Source: CAYGWX01 sp964353855 [NCBI: uncultured bacterium]
GTDB lineage: Bacteria; Edwardsbacteria; CAYGWX01
Direction of reading: 5' to 3'
Length of the DNA: 27,198 nt
NCBI GenBank assembly: GCA_964353855.1
Contig: CAYGWX010000027.1
Location: 1 to 27,198, forward strand
Positions within the stretch are counted from its first letter, which is position 1; the number at the start of each line of letters is the position of its first letter. The notes below the pieces were generated by a model, which was given only the letters and a program-made list of their open reading frames with translations, was not told the DNA's origin and ran no database searches. Positions 16,167 through 22,688 of the stretch are shown in pieces. The position numbers and the translations under genes were made by a program.

Positions 16167-16490
16167 TTGCTCGGCTTTACGGTAAGGGTTATTAATTTGG
16201 TCAATGCCCCTCCGAAGACCCCTGTCGGAAGGCACCTCGCTACACAGCTCCTGAGTTCCGGCACTTCACCAGGGGCTAACTACGAGGAGGCCTGCGGTGC
16301 CGAATCACGGTCGGACTTCATCCACAAGTTGGGGGTTGTGCTTAAGGAGTTGAAGGAGTCCCGCTTCTGGCTGAAGGTCATCGAGCGGGCCGAGCTACTG
16401 CCCCCTCAACGTTTGGCCCCCCTTCTCAAGGAGTGCGAAGAACCCTGCTCAATTATCGCCCAAAGCATCATTACGGCAAAAAGGAAGTAA
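16167..16490 (+). CDS. Four-helix-bundle protein (23S IVP-like family), start uncertain
   Basis: A 107-residue version of the small four-helix-bundle family often found near rRNA intervening sequences and diversity-generating elements, with no firm function. The conserved VGRHLATQLLSSGTSPGANYEEACGAESR segment covers about residues 20-48 and LGVVLKELKESRFWLKVIERAELLP about 55-79. The displayed start is TTG 16167, but homology to the family visibly continues upstream in frame as far as about 16122 (KPFGRKDELSERLLGF), where no ATG or GTG exists. CTG 16155 with AAAGGA a few bases upstream is another option. Either a rare start codon is used or the start codon has been lost. Same frame as prsW, 18-60 bp downstream. 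Confidence 0.75.
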   Translation: MLGFTVRVINLVNAPPKTPVGRHLATQLLSSGTSPGANYEEACGAESRSDFIHKLGVVLKELKESRFWLKVIERAELLPPQRLAPLLKECEEPCSIIAQSIITAKRK

Positions 16491-16504
16491 TTTCTTGATT
16501 TTCA

Positions 16505-16553
16505 ATTTGCAATTTAAAATGTTAACTTTGCATTTTTCAATGAGGACTTTAAT
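16505..16553 (+). repeat. AT-rich intergenic repeat before the second DedA gene
   Basis: Second copy of the element at 15047-15096 (shared TTTAAAATGTTAA, TTTGCATTTTTCA, TGAG and CTTTTAAT/CTTTAAT blocks). It ends 3 bases before the TTG start of the downstream DedA gene and supplies a GAGGA (16542-16546) that may act as its ribosome-binding site. Confidence 0.75.
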
Positions 16554-16556
16554 CCT

Positions 16557-17186
16557 TTGATAGACCACATCCTTGCTCCCATAGCCGCCTGGGTCGTCAG
16601 TTTCGTCTCCAGTTGGGGTTACAGCGCCGTGGTGATCTGCATGACCATCGAGAGCGCCTGCATCCCCCTGCCCTCGGAGATCATCATGCCCTTCTCCGGG
16701 TATCTGGTGTCGATCGGGAGGTTCAACATCTGGGGGGTGACCGTGGCCGGAGCGTTCGGGAACCTGATCGGGGGGGCGATCACCTACTGGCTGGGGGTCT
16801 GGGGCGGGAGGCCGTTCTTCGAGCGTTATGGGAAGTATGTCCTGATCTCCAGGAAGGAGCTGGACCGGGCTGACCGTTGGTTCGCCCGCTTCGGGGACTG
16901 GTCCATCCTGATCACCCGCAACCTGCCTATCATCCGCACTTTCATCTCCCTTCCTGCCGGGGTGGCCCGGATGAACTGGTTGAAGTTTTCGCTGTTCACT
17001 TTCTTCGGCTCCATGCCCTGGTGCTTCGCCCTGGCCTGGATCGGGAAGACCCTGGGGGAGCACTGGGAGGGGATCCGGGTCTATTTCCGCAAGGCGGACA
17101 TCGTGATCGCGGTGGTCCTGGTCGTGGTCATCGGGCTCTGGATTTACAGGCATATGAGGGAGGCGAGGGAACCGGCAGACGGATAG
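16557..17186 (+). CDS. DedA-family membrane protein (second copy)
   Basis: A 209-residue DedA protein starting at TTG 16557, 10 bases after GAGGA; the nearby ATG 16540 encodes only six codons in another frame and ends on this start. The central motif ESACIPLPSEIIMPFSGYL (about residues 33-51), GNLIGGAITYWLGVWGGR (about 65-82) and the re-entrant-helix signature TRNLPIIRTFISLPAGVARM (about 118-137) identify the family more strongly than in the first copy. Four or more membrane segments. Low similarity to the other DedA gene, so not a recent duplication. Ends the co-directional block. Confidence 0.92.
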   Translation: MIDHILAPIAAWVVSFVSSWGYSAVVICMTIESACIPLPSEIIMPFSGYLVSIGRFNIWGVTVAGAFGNLIGGAITYWLGVWGGRPFFERYGKYVLISRKELDRADRWFARFGDWSILITRNLPIIRTFISLPAGVARMNWLKFSLFTFFGSMPWCFALAWIGKTLGEHWEGIRVYFRKADIVIAVVLVVVIGLWIYRHMREAREPADG

Positions 17187-17201
17187 AAAAAGATAAACCA
17201 G

Positions 17202-17229
17202 AAGGGGGCTGCCTTTGGGCGGCCCCCTT
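17202..17229. terminator. Hairpin terminator between DedA and bacterioferritin
   Basis: AAGGGGGCTGCC (17202-17213) pairs with GGCGGCCCCCTT (17218-17229) over 12 bp with one G-U, loop TTTG. It lies after the DedA stop on the plus strand and downstream of the bacterioferritin stop on the minus strand, where a T-rich tail (complement of 17186-17197) follows. It may serve both. Confidence 0.65.
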
Positions 17230-17257
17230 GCCGTATTATCGTTTGAGGTGTTTCGCT

Positions 17258-17324
17258 GTTAACCGAACAACCTGTTAACCGATTAACCTCATTTACCGTC
17301 CAACCGTCTAACCGTCGAACTGTC
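17258..17324. repeat. Short AACCGTC-type direct repeats
   Basis: Two GTTAACCG units (starting 17258 and about 17273) are followed by 8-bp-period units TACCGTC, CAACCGTC, TAACCGTC and GAACTGTC from 17294 to 17324. The array reaches into the stop codon of the bacterioferritin gene on the minus strand. A looser cluster of the same type occurs near 18135-18165. Confidence 0.6.
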
Positions 17325-17791
17325 TATCCGACCTGTTCCACAAGGTAGTTCTGCAAGCCCATCTGCTTGATCTGGTCCAGCTGGGCTTCAATCCAGTCGA
17401 TGTGGACCTCCTCGTCCTTGAGGATGCCCTCCAGGAGCTCCCGGGTGCCGTTGTCCCCGAGCTCCACGGCCTGCCGGATGCCCTTGTTGTAGGCCTTGAT
17501 CGCCCCGTTCTCAGCGGCCCAGTCGTTCTTGAACTGGGCCGGGACGTCGGCGCCGACGTGGATCGGGTTCAGCTTGCTCACGATGGGCGTCCCCTCCAGG
17601 AACAGGATCCGGCCGATGTGCTTCTCGGCGTGCTTCATCTCGTCGATGGCGCGCTTCTCGATGGCCTTGTGGAGGCGGTCGTAGCCCCAGTTGGCGCACA
17701 TCTCGGAGTGGACCATGTACTGGCTGATCGCGGTGAGCTCGTCGGCCAGGAGAAAGTTCAGCGTGGCGATGACCTTGTCATTTCCTTTCAT
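17324..17791 (-). CDS. bfr: Bacterioferritin
   Basis: A 155-residue haem-containing ferritin that oxidises and stores iron. Ferroxidase ligands of E. coli Bfr are conserved: the early Glu in ADELTAISQY, Glu and His in DEMKHAEKH, the middle Glu in AAENGA, and the late pair in KDEEVHIDW; the Met of DEMKH is the haem ligand. Ends LQNYLVEQVG like Bfr. A strong AAGGAGG ribosome-binding site precedes the ATG on the minus strand. It is the only gene on this strand in the window and has its own promoter. Confidence 0.95.
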   Translation of the reverse strand: MKGNDKVIATLNFLLADELTAISQYMVHSEMCANWGYDRLHKAIEKRAIDEMKHAEKHIGRILFLEGTPIVSKLNPIHVGADVPAQFKNDWAAENGAIKAYNKGIRQAVELGDNGTRELLEGILKDEEVHIDWIEAQLDQIKQMGLQNYLVEQVG

Positions 17792-17834
17792 GAAACCTCC
17801 TTGGTAATTAAGGGGATGTTACTAATTCACTATT

Positions 17835-17864
17835 ATGATACCATTGGTTTGGGCCGGATGTCAA
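17835..17864 (-). promoter_or_regulatory. Sigma70-type promoter of bacterioferritin
   Basis: Read on the minus strand: TTGACA (17859-17864), an 18-bp spacer, and TATCAT (17835-17840), about 35-45 bases upstream of the bfr ATG. No Fur-box-like palindrome was seen next to it. Confidence 0.7.
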
Positions 17865-17890
17865 CCCCCGCGATCCCCTTCCCTTTGTCG

Positions 17891-18105
17891 TTCCCGCGGA
17901 GGCGGGAATCCAAAGTCTTTCATCCCCTCTATTAAGAGGGGGTAGGGGGTGTGTATCTTCGGCTCGTCATTCCGGGAGCCTGTCCTGAGCTGGACTCAGG
18001 ATGATCCGGAATCCAGTCTGTTATCCTTGAGCTTGACTCAGGATCTCTCTGCCTCGTCATCCCTGCCTGCCCCGGATTTATCGGGGAACTCGTTTCAGGA
18101 TCTCG
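17891..18105. repeat. Cluster of REP-like palindromic elements
   Basis: At least four hairpins in about 215 bp: TTCCCGC-GGAG-GCGGGAA (17891-17908); CCCCTCT-ATTA-AGAGGGG (17924-17941); ATTCCGG (17969-17975) with CCGGAAT (18006-18012) enclosing CCTGAG/CTCAGG; ATCCTTGAG/CTCAGGAT (18023-18044); and CCCCG/CGGGG (18070-18086). CGTCATTCC/CGTCATCCC motifs recur. The composition is that of dispersed REP/MITE-like intergenic repeats; no transposase is present. Confidence 0.7.
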
Positions 18106-18382
18106 TCCTTGGTTTTACGTTTCCATCGTAGCGAAGCGGTCAACCGTCTCTACCGTTTCAACCGTAGCGCGCGATCCAGCGGTTGTTCGGTGTTGGATGG
18201 GTGGGGGTTCTTTAGGTCGTTACTCTTTCCCTATCGCTCCCTCATCCTCAGTTTATGCGCATGATTACCTTTTATCTTTTCCTGCTCTTGCTCTTGTCTT
18301 TCCACAGGTTAGCGCACCTATTGGTTTTCTCACGCCCCATTTTTGACGTTTTCGCCTGGTGGGGAAAAAACGATGATTGGCC
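18106..18382. other. Gene-free stretch before the SARP promoter
   Basis: No reading frame with coding character was seen. The part near 18135-18165 has loose AACCGT repeats; 18200-18340 is pyrimidine-rich and featureless. Confidence 0.5.
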
Positions 18383-18412
18383 TTGACAGAGACTTCCACG
18401 TATTGATATAAT
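18383..18412 (+). promoter_or_regulatory. Consensus sigma70 promoter of the SARP-type regulator
   Basis: TTGACA at 18383-18388, an 18-bp spacer and TATAAT at 18407-18412, both exact consensus. It predicts a leader of about 195 bases before the ATG at 18613. Confidence 0.85.
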
Positions 18413-18467
18413 ATACCTTTGAATAAGTCATCATAAGGCAGGTATCATTCCCGCTGCCAGGCGCCGT

Positions 18468-18477
18468 TGTCGCGACA
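18468..18477. promoter_or_regulatory. Perfect 10-bp palindrome in the SARP leader
   Basis: TGTCGCGACA lies about 55 bases after the predicted transcription start of the regulator gene. It could be an operator or part of a structured leader; nearby inverted segments (GTTC/GAAC at about 18555-18570) also hint at structure. Function is not shown. Confidence 0.35.
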
Positions 18478-18612
18478 CCACGGAGACCCTTTCAGGCGGA
18501 AAAGGATTCGGCGAGTGTTTTTTCAAACGGTTATCGGCTTTTTGAAGCAAGGGGGAGTTCGCCCCGAACAGGGAACGCTTCCCCATGCCCTTTTTAAGGC
18601 CGAGCGTTTGTA

Positions 18613-19416
18613 ATGGCTTCCTCCGTGAAATCTAAGGATCCGGGAATCCGGGTCTGCGTGTTCGGCCCGCCCCGGGTCTTCGTGAACGGCCATGAGATCC
18701 CGGACCGCGCCTGGGGCCGGATGCGGGCCAAGAAGATCTTCTGTTACCTGGTCATGCGTCGCGACGAGGGATTTTCCTGTCGGGACCTCTGCGAGGCCTT
18801 CTGGCCTACCGCGAACCTGAAACGGGCTCACGAGAGCCTGCGCTCCGTCATCAGCGCCATCCGCAAGACCTTCCGGGAGCAAGGGGTTAAGGGCCCTGTG
18901 GTGGTGATGGCCGAGGGCCGTTGCCACCTGGACCCCGGCCTTAATATCTGGCTGGATGGGAAGGAGATGGATGTCCTGTTCCGGAGGGTTCACCGGGAAA
19001 AGGACCCGGAGCGTCAGAAGAAGCTCGTGGATAAGGCCCTGTCTCTGGTCCGAGGCGCCTTTTGCGAGGGCTGGGGCGATCCCTGGGTGGTGAGGATGGA
19101 GCGCCGGCTTGTTGCGGAGCGTCTGGAAATTGTGCGGGCCTTCGGGAAGGTCTGCCTGGAGGTGGGAAGGGTTGAGGAGAGCATCCCGTGTTTCGAGAAG
19201 GCCCTGGCCCTGGACGGTCTGCACGAGGAGACCTGCCGGGACCTGATGTCTGCCTATGCCCTCCTGGGCAGGAAGAAGGCGGTTAAAGAGGTGTTTGAGG
19301 AGCTTAAATCCATGTTGGACAAGGAGTTAAGTGTCAGGCCGGAGTCTGTGACCCAAAGCCTTTATCAGAACCTGATACGAGGTCCACGACCGCCGACCAA
19401 GGAGGTTGTTCCCTAA
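18613..19416 (+). CDS. SARP-like transcriptional regulator (winged helix + BTAD)
   Basis: A 267-residue DNA-binding protein. Residues about 12-110 form an OmpR/SARP-type winged helix (VCVFGPPRVFVNG opening, then RAKKIFCYLVMRRDEGFSCRD-type first helices and LRSVISAIRKTF as recognition helix). Residues about 120-262 form the BTAD tetratricopeptide-like domain, with the closing DKELSVRPESVTQSLYQNL motif typical of the family. Family members are activators of nearby genes, known mainly in actinobacteria but also seen as AfsR/SARP-like regulators elsewhere. Its terminator is at once followed by 11-bp direct repeats matching SARP site geometry. Start ATG 18613 has no strong SD. Confidence 0.88.
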   Translation: MASSVKSKDPGIRVCVFGPPRVFVNGHEIPDRAWGRMRAKKIFCYLVMRRDEGFSCRDLCEAFWPTANLKRAHESLRSVISAIRKTFREQGVKGPVVVMAEGRCHLDPGLNIWLDGKEMDVLFRRVHREKDPERQKKLVDKALSLVRGAFCEGWGDPWVVRMERRLVAERLEIVRAFGKVCLEVGRVEESIPCFEKALALDGLHEETCRDLMSAYALLGRKKAVKEVFEELKSMLDKELSVRPESVTQSLYQNLIRGPRPPTKEVVP

Positions 19417-19439
19417 GGCCCCGAGAAACTCGGGGCCTT
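19415..19439 (+). terminator. Terminator after the SARP-type regulator
   Basis: AAGGCCCCGAG (19415-19425), loop AAA, complement 19429-19439: 11-bp perfect stem overlapping the stop codon, followed by a T-rich tract. Confidence 0.75.
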
Positions 19440-19444
19440 GATGT

Positions 19445-19497
19445 TTTGTCACAGGTTTGTCACAGGTTTGTCACAGGGTTGTCAATCCGGGTATGTC
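19445..19497 (+). promoter_or_regulatory. 11-bp-period direct repeats, probable SARP operator and promoter
   Basis: TTTGTCACAGG occurs three times in exact 11-bp phase (19445, 19456, 19467), with a fourth partial GTTGTCAA at 19478. TTGTCA at 19468-19473 could act as a -35 with an 18-bp spacer to TATGTC at 19492-19497, a poor -10 as expected of an activator-dependent promoter. The last repeat lies about 7 bases before that -10, close to the 8 bp of known SARP sites. Predicted target: the gene at 19605. Confidence 0.65.
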
Positions 19498-19604
19498 TTT
19501 CACCACTCAGGTAAAGACTGAGAGGTAGTAACCGGATTCGCTTTGTTGTGTCCATTCCCTCGGAAGTCCTGGTCTTAACGCACTTTTATTTGGAATTGTA
19601 AACC

Positions 19605-20528
19605 ATGAAAACGGTAATGGTTCTCGCTCTCCTAAGCCTGTTGATTGTGGGGGCCAGCGCATGGGGGCAGGAGCGGGATTCCCTCAAGCCCGCACCGGAC
19701 AGCGTTGCGCCAGGGGATACCATCAGGAAAATCCAGTACGTCCCCTGTCCCAAATGCGGGCGGGCTAACTACGAGGAGGCGAACTACTGCATCTACTGCG
19801 GCGAGCCCATCAAGCAGGGCCTCGTGCGCAAGGTGGAGGAAAAGCCGGAAGGGCCGAAGAAAGAGCGGGACGATCCCGCCTCCACCCGGTTGTTCATCGT
19901 GCCGACCGGGGAGACCCTGAAGAAGGGGAAGGGATACTTCGGGGACTCCGAAATCTTCCTCCTCCAGGGCGGGGTCGGCCTGGCCGATGCGTTTACCCTG
20001 TTCGGGGGCTCGACCATCATCCCCGGGAACCTGGACTGGCAGGTCGTCTTCGGGGGGCCGAAGCTTCGTCTGTTCAAGCGGGGAAACATCTCCGCGGCGG
20101 TTGGCGGAGTGGGGGCTTTTAATGCTCACTGGGGTGTCGTACCCTGGGTGGTTTACGGCGTAGGGACCATTGGAAAAACATCAGGACGCTTGAACCTGGG
20201 AGTAGGAAAAATCGGCACGGGCACAGGCACAAGCACGCCCTGGCTCTTCTCTCTCGGCGGGGAAGCCGGAAAGTCCAACCGTTCGCGCTGGCTATGGGAA
20301 TCCTGGATCTGGCAGTACGAGAATACAGAGTCCCCGGATTACTATATCTATCCACCCCAACCCCCGACGGTAACAAAGGAGATCGCCTTTCCGACCTGCC
20401 TGGGATTGAGGTTTTACGGGGAGAACATCACCGGGGACCTAGGGCTCTTTTACTGGTGGAGCTCCGAAGGCGGACCGGGCATGCAGGTGGGGTTTCCCTT
20501 GGTCAACGTGACCTACCATTTCAAGTAG
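19605..20528 (+). CDS. Exported zinc-ribbon protein with beta-rich C-terminal region
   Basis: A 307-residue protein of no recognised family. Residues 1-22 are a signal peptide (basic MKTVM, hydrophobic LALLSLLIVGASA). A zinc-ribbon-like motif CPKC...CIYCG has cysteines at 48, 51, 62 and 65, unusual for an exported protein. Residues about 100-307 are Gly-, Tyr- and Trp-rich, with alternating strands and no membrane helices, consistent with an outer-membrane or surface barrel; it ends VTYHFK. The leader carries the SARP-type direct repeats and a CTCAG/CTGAG hairpin at 19506-19522. No strong SD precedes the ATG. Function unknown. Confidence 0.75.
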   Translation: MKTVMVLALLSLLIVGASAWGQERDSLKPAPDSVAPGDTIRKIQYVPCPKCGRANYEEANYCIYCGEPIKQGLVRKVEEKPEGPKKERDDPASTRLFIVPTGETLKKGKGYFGDSEIFLLQGGVGLADAFTLFGGSTIIPGNLDWQVVFGGPKLRLFKRGNISAAVGGVGAFNAHWGVVPWVVYGVGTIGKTSGRLNLGVGKIGTGTGTSTPWLFSLGGEAGKSNRSRWLWESWIWQYENTESPDYYIYPPQPPTVTKEIAFPTCLGLRFYGENITGDLGLFYWWSSEGGPGMQVGFPLVNVTYHFK

Positions 20529-20683
20529 GTCGCACCGAAGCGCAAGGATATTAAGCATCCATAAAAAGAGGAAACGACGAAAGGCTTTCTGGTTGTGGCG
20601 CTCGTCCTGTTCGCTCCCGATCCCCGGAATTCCAACCATCTCCAGCCCGGCTTCGGGCTCAGGGCGGGATTCTGAGGTTTGGG

Positions 20684-21136
20684 ATGGACCGGCATTGGTT
20701 TGCGCTTTCCAGGCCCAATGTTTTTTTCACGGCTCTCGCCCTCGCGTTCGGGAGCCTGCTCCTCACAGGCTGCGCGACGTCTGAATATGAAGAACATAGA
20801 AAACGCGGAATGGACCGTTTGCACAATATGGATTACCCCGCGGCAGTGGGTGAGTTCCGGGAGGCCCACCGGTTGAACCCGAACGACGGCGAGATGCACT
20901 GCGAGTTCGGAAACGCCCTTGAGCATCAGGGGCTGTATGAGGAGGCGGAGAAGGAGTATCGCGAAGCTCCCCAGCTGAAGCCGGGCGATGCCGCAATTCT
21001 TCGTGCCTTGGCCTATTTTCTCGACCGACAGGGCCGACGGAAAGAAGCCTGGTCTTTTTGGGAAAAGGCCCTGAAGGTTGAGAAAGACCCCATTAACCGG
21101 GGCATGATCCAGAAACGCCTCGCGGAGCCCCGATGA
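20684..21136 (+). CDS. TPR lipoprotein, copy A
   Basis: A 150-residue lipoprotein: signal peptide with lipobox LLLTGC and the lipidated Cys30, then tetratricopeptide-like repeats (residues about 55-90 and 91-125, such as EFREAHRLNPNDGEMHCEFG). TPR domains act as protein-binding platforms. Closely related to the gene at 21757 (see duplication). Ends RLAEPR, a tail shared with the two downstream paralogues. No strong ribosome-binding site; an unrelated N-terminal signal region suggests the two copies diverged at their 5' ends. Confidence 0.8.
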   Translation: MDRHWFALSRPNVFFTALALAFGSLLLTGCATSEYEEHRKRGMDRLHNMDYPAAVGEFREAHRLNPNDGEMHCEFGNALEHQGLYEEAEKEYREAPQLKPGDAAILRALAYFLDRQGRRKEAWSFWEKALKVEKDPINRGMIQKRLAEPR

Positions 21137-21308
21137 ATCGGGATCTTCGCTTCGACCGGACTAAAGGGGGGGAAGGGTTAAAAAACGAACCAACATTACA
21201 TCCACGCCTTCGGAGCGCAGGGGGCTTTTTGCCGGACGGGTGAAGCCATGAAAATCCTTATTATGGTTAGCTTAAAGCGCATCGGCCTGAAGGCCAAGGA
21301 GGTTGATC

Positions 21309-21695
21309 ATGAAGAAGCCCGGTAGAGGCGTGTGGTTCTGGGCGCCGCGAATCCTCACGATTCTCTTCGCCCTGTTCTCGAGCGTGTTTGCCCTCGACGT
21401 GTTCGGAGAGAAGAAGGCCTTCCTCGAGACTCTCGCTGCTCTCGTCCTGCACTTGATTCCAACATTCCTTGTGGTCGTGCTCCTGGTGCTCGCTTGGCGG
21501 TGGGAGTTGATCGGGGTGGTTGTGTTCGCCGGGTTGGCCATCGCCTATGTAGGTCTCCTTTGGGGGCGCTTTCCCTGGGTAACCTACGCCGCGATCTCGG
21601 GACCCCTGTTGCTCGCGTCCGTTCTTTTTCTTCTTTCCTGGCGGCAACGGGTTCGCGCACGGACAGTAGATCAGCAACTGCCGGGTGCCGTTTAA
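21309..21695 (+). CDS. Small membrane protein, DUF7670-like
   Basis: A 128-residue protein with four hydrophobic segments (about 10-28, 38-58, 63-85 and 92-110). The openings FWAPRILTILFALFSSVFALDVFG and LIPTFLVVVLLVLAWRWELIG resemble a family of small bacterial membrane proteins (recalled as DUF7670) with no known function. ATG 21309 is chosen over the upstream TTG 21303 because AAGGAGG at 21296-21302 is 6 bases from it. It interrupts the TPR lipoprotein duplication and may have been inserted there. Confidence 0.72.
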   Translation: MKKPGRGVWFWAPRILTILFALFSSVFALDVFGEKKAFLETLAALVLHLIPTFLVVVLLVLAWRWELIGVVVFAGLAIAYVGLLWGRFPWVTYAAISGPLLLASVLFLLSWRQRVRARTVDQQLPGAV

Positions 21696-21712
21696 ACGGC
21701 GCTTGTAGCGGT

Positions 21713-21736
21713 CAGCATCTCTCGGAGCCGGACTGA
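21713..21736 (+). pseudogene. 3' remnant of a further TPR lipoprotein copy
   Basis: A 24-base segment ending in a TGA (21734-21736) matches the 3' end of the paralogue at 22619-22642 at 20 of 24 positions and reads HLSEPD-stop, against RLAEPD-stop in the intact genes. It has no upstream body, so it is a fragment left between the membrane gene and copy B. Confidence 0.5.
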
Positions 21737-21756
21737 GGGGCGGGGTTTAAAATAAA

Positions 21757-22212
21757 ATGACTCGGCTTAGCATCATCCACGCTTTCCAGCGCCGGGGCCT
21801 TTGCACGGTCCTCGCCCTCGCGTTCGGGAGCCTGCTCCTCACAGGCTGCGCGACGTCTGATTATGAGGAACATAAAAGGCGCGGGATTGACCGTTTGCAC
21901 AATTTGGATTACCTGGCGGCAGTGGCCGAGTTCCGGGAGGCCCACCGGTTGAACCCGAAGGATGCCGAAATGCACTGCGAGTTCGGGAACGCCCTTGAGT
22001 TTCAAGGGAAGTATGAAGAGGCGGAAAAAGAATATCGCGAAGCCCCCCAGTTGAAGCCGGGCGATGCCGCAATTCTTCGTGCCCTGGCCTATTTTCTCGA
22101 CCGGCAGGGCCGGCGGAAGGAAGCCCGGCCTTTTTGGGAAAAGGCGCTGAAGGGCGAGAAAGACCCCATGATCGGGGCCATGATCAAACACCGCCTCGCG
22201 GAGCCGGATTGA
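21757..22212 (+). CDS. TPR lipoprotein, copy B
   Basis: A 151-residue duplicate of the protein at 20684, with lipobox LLLTGC (Cys31), the same TPR segments and the ending KHRLAEPD. From the lipobox on, most residues are identical; changes are mainly conservative (for example EY to DY, MD to ID). The first 17 residues differ. No strong SD is visible. The stop is 7 bases before the next gene's ATG, so copy B and copy C are co-transcribed. Confidence 0.82.
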   Translation: MTRLSIIHAFQRRGLCTVLALAFGSLLLTGCATSDYEEHKRRGIDRLHNLDYLAAVAEFREAHRLNPKDAEMHCEFGNALEFQGKYEEAEKEYREAPQLKPGDAAILRALAYFLDRQGRRKEARPFWEKALKGEKDPMIGAMIKHRLAEPD

Positions 22213-22219
22213 GGGCACA

Positions 22220-22642
22220 ATGAACAGGCATGGCCTCATCGCCTTTACGCTCTGGGGCTTTTTAATCCTCTCCGGCTGCGCGACGGCTCCTTATCTCAGG
22301 CACTACGACCGCGGGATGGAGTTCATCAAGGAATCGAAGATCAATCGCGCGGAAGCTGAATTTCGCCGGGCGATCCGTCAAAAACCCGAGTTCGCTGAGG
22401 CCCACTATCGTCTCGGAGAGGTGCTCCTGTCTCAGCATCAAATCGAAGAGGCGATCGGGGAGTTTCGCAAGGCCGTCCGCTTGAAGCCGGAGGTCGCCCT
22501 GAACTTGTATCTGCTCGCGGTGATCCTGGATAAGGATGGCAAGCGGAAGGAGGCGCGGGAGTTCTGGGTGGATATATTAAGGGTTGAACAAGACCCTTGG
22601 CGGATCTTGATCATCAAACAGCGCCTTGCGGAGCCGGACTGA
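22220..22642 (+). CDS. TPR lipoprotein, copy C (divergent paralogue)
   Basis: A 140-residue lipoprotein with lipobox LILSGC (Cys20) and two clear TPR units (AEAEFRRAIRQKPEFAEAHY and IEEAIGEFRKAVRLKPEV). It shares architecture and the KQRLAEPD tail with copies A and B but is diverged through most of its length, so it is an older duplication. A GAGGG site sits a few bases before the ATG. Probably works in the same envelope complex as A and B; partner unknown. Confidence 0.82.
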   Translation: MNRHGLIAFTLWGFLILSGCATAPYLRHYDRGMEFIKESKINRAEAEFRRAIRQKPEFAEAHYRLGEVLLSQHQIEEAIGEFRKAVRLKPEVALNLYLLAVILDKDGKRKEAREFWVDILRVEQDPWRILIIKQRLAEPD

Positions 22643-22688
22643 GCAGTACATTTGAGGCGTGTTTTGTTTTTCAGGGGGCTTGGTTGGG

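Larger units (their letters stand above)
20728..22212 (+). repeat. About 1.08-kb tandem duplication of the TPR lipoprotein gene
   Basis: Segments 20728-21136 and 21804-22212 align without indels at an offset of 1076 bp and are largely identical in DNA, for example from CACGG through the lipobox codons and over the TPR region. The upstream parts differ. Confidence 0.85.

Noticed and set aside
15051-16235. 394-codon minus-strand frame opposite prsW
   Set aside because: Charged, Gln/Asp/Glu-rich shadow without family similarity; prsW has all catalytic motifs on the plus strand.
17402-17935. 177-codon plus-strand frame opposite bacterioferritin
   Set aside because: It is the antisense of bfr, Asp/Leu/Val-rich, with no promoter or ribosome-binding site, while the minus strand has a perfect Bfr.
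21248-21325. 25-codon frame MKILIMVSLKRIGLKAKEV before the small membrane gene
   Set aside because: No ribosome-binding site and it overlaps the real start region; a chance frame is more likely.
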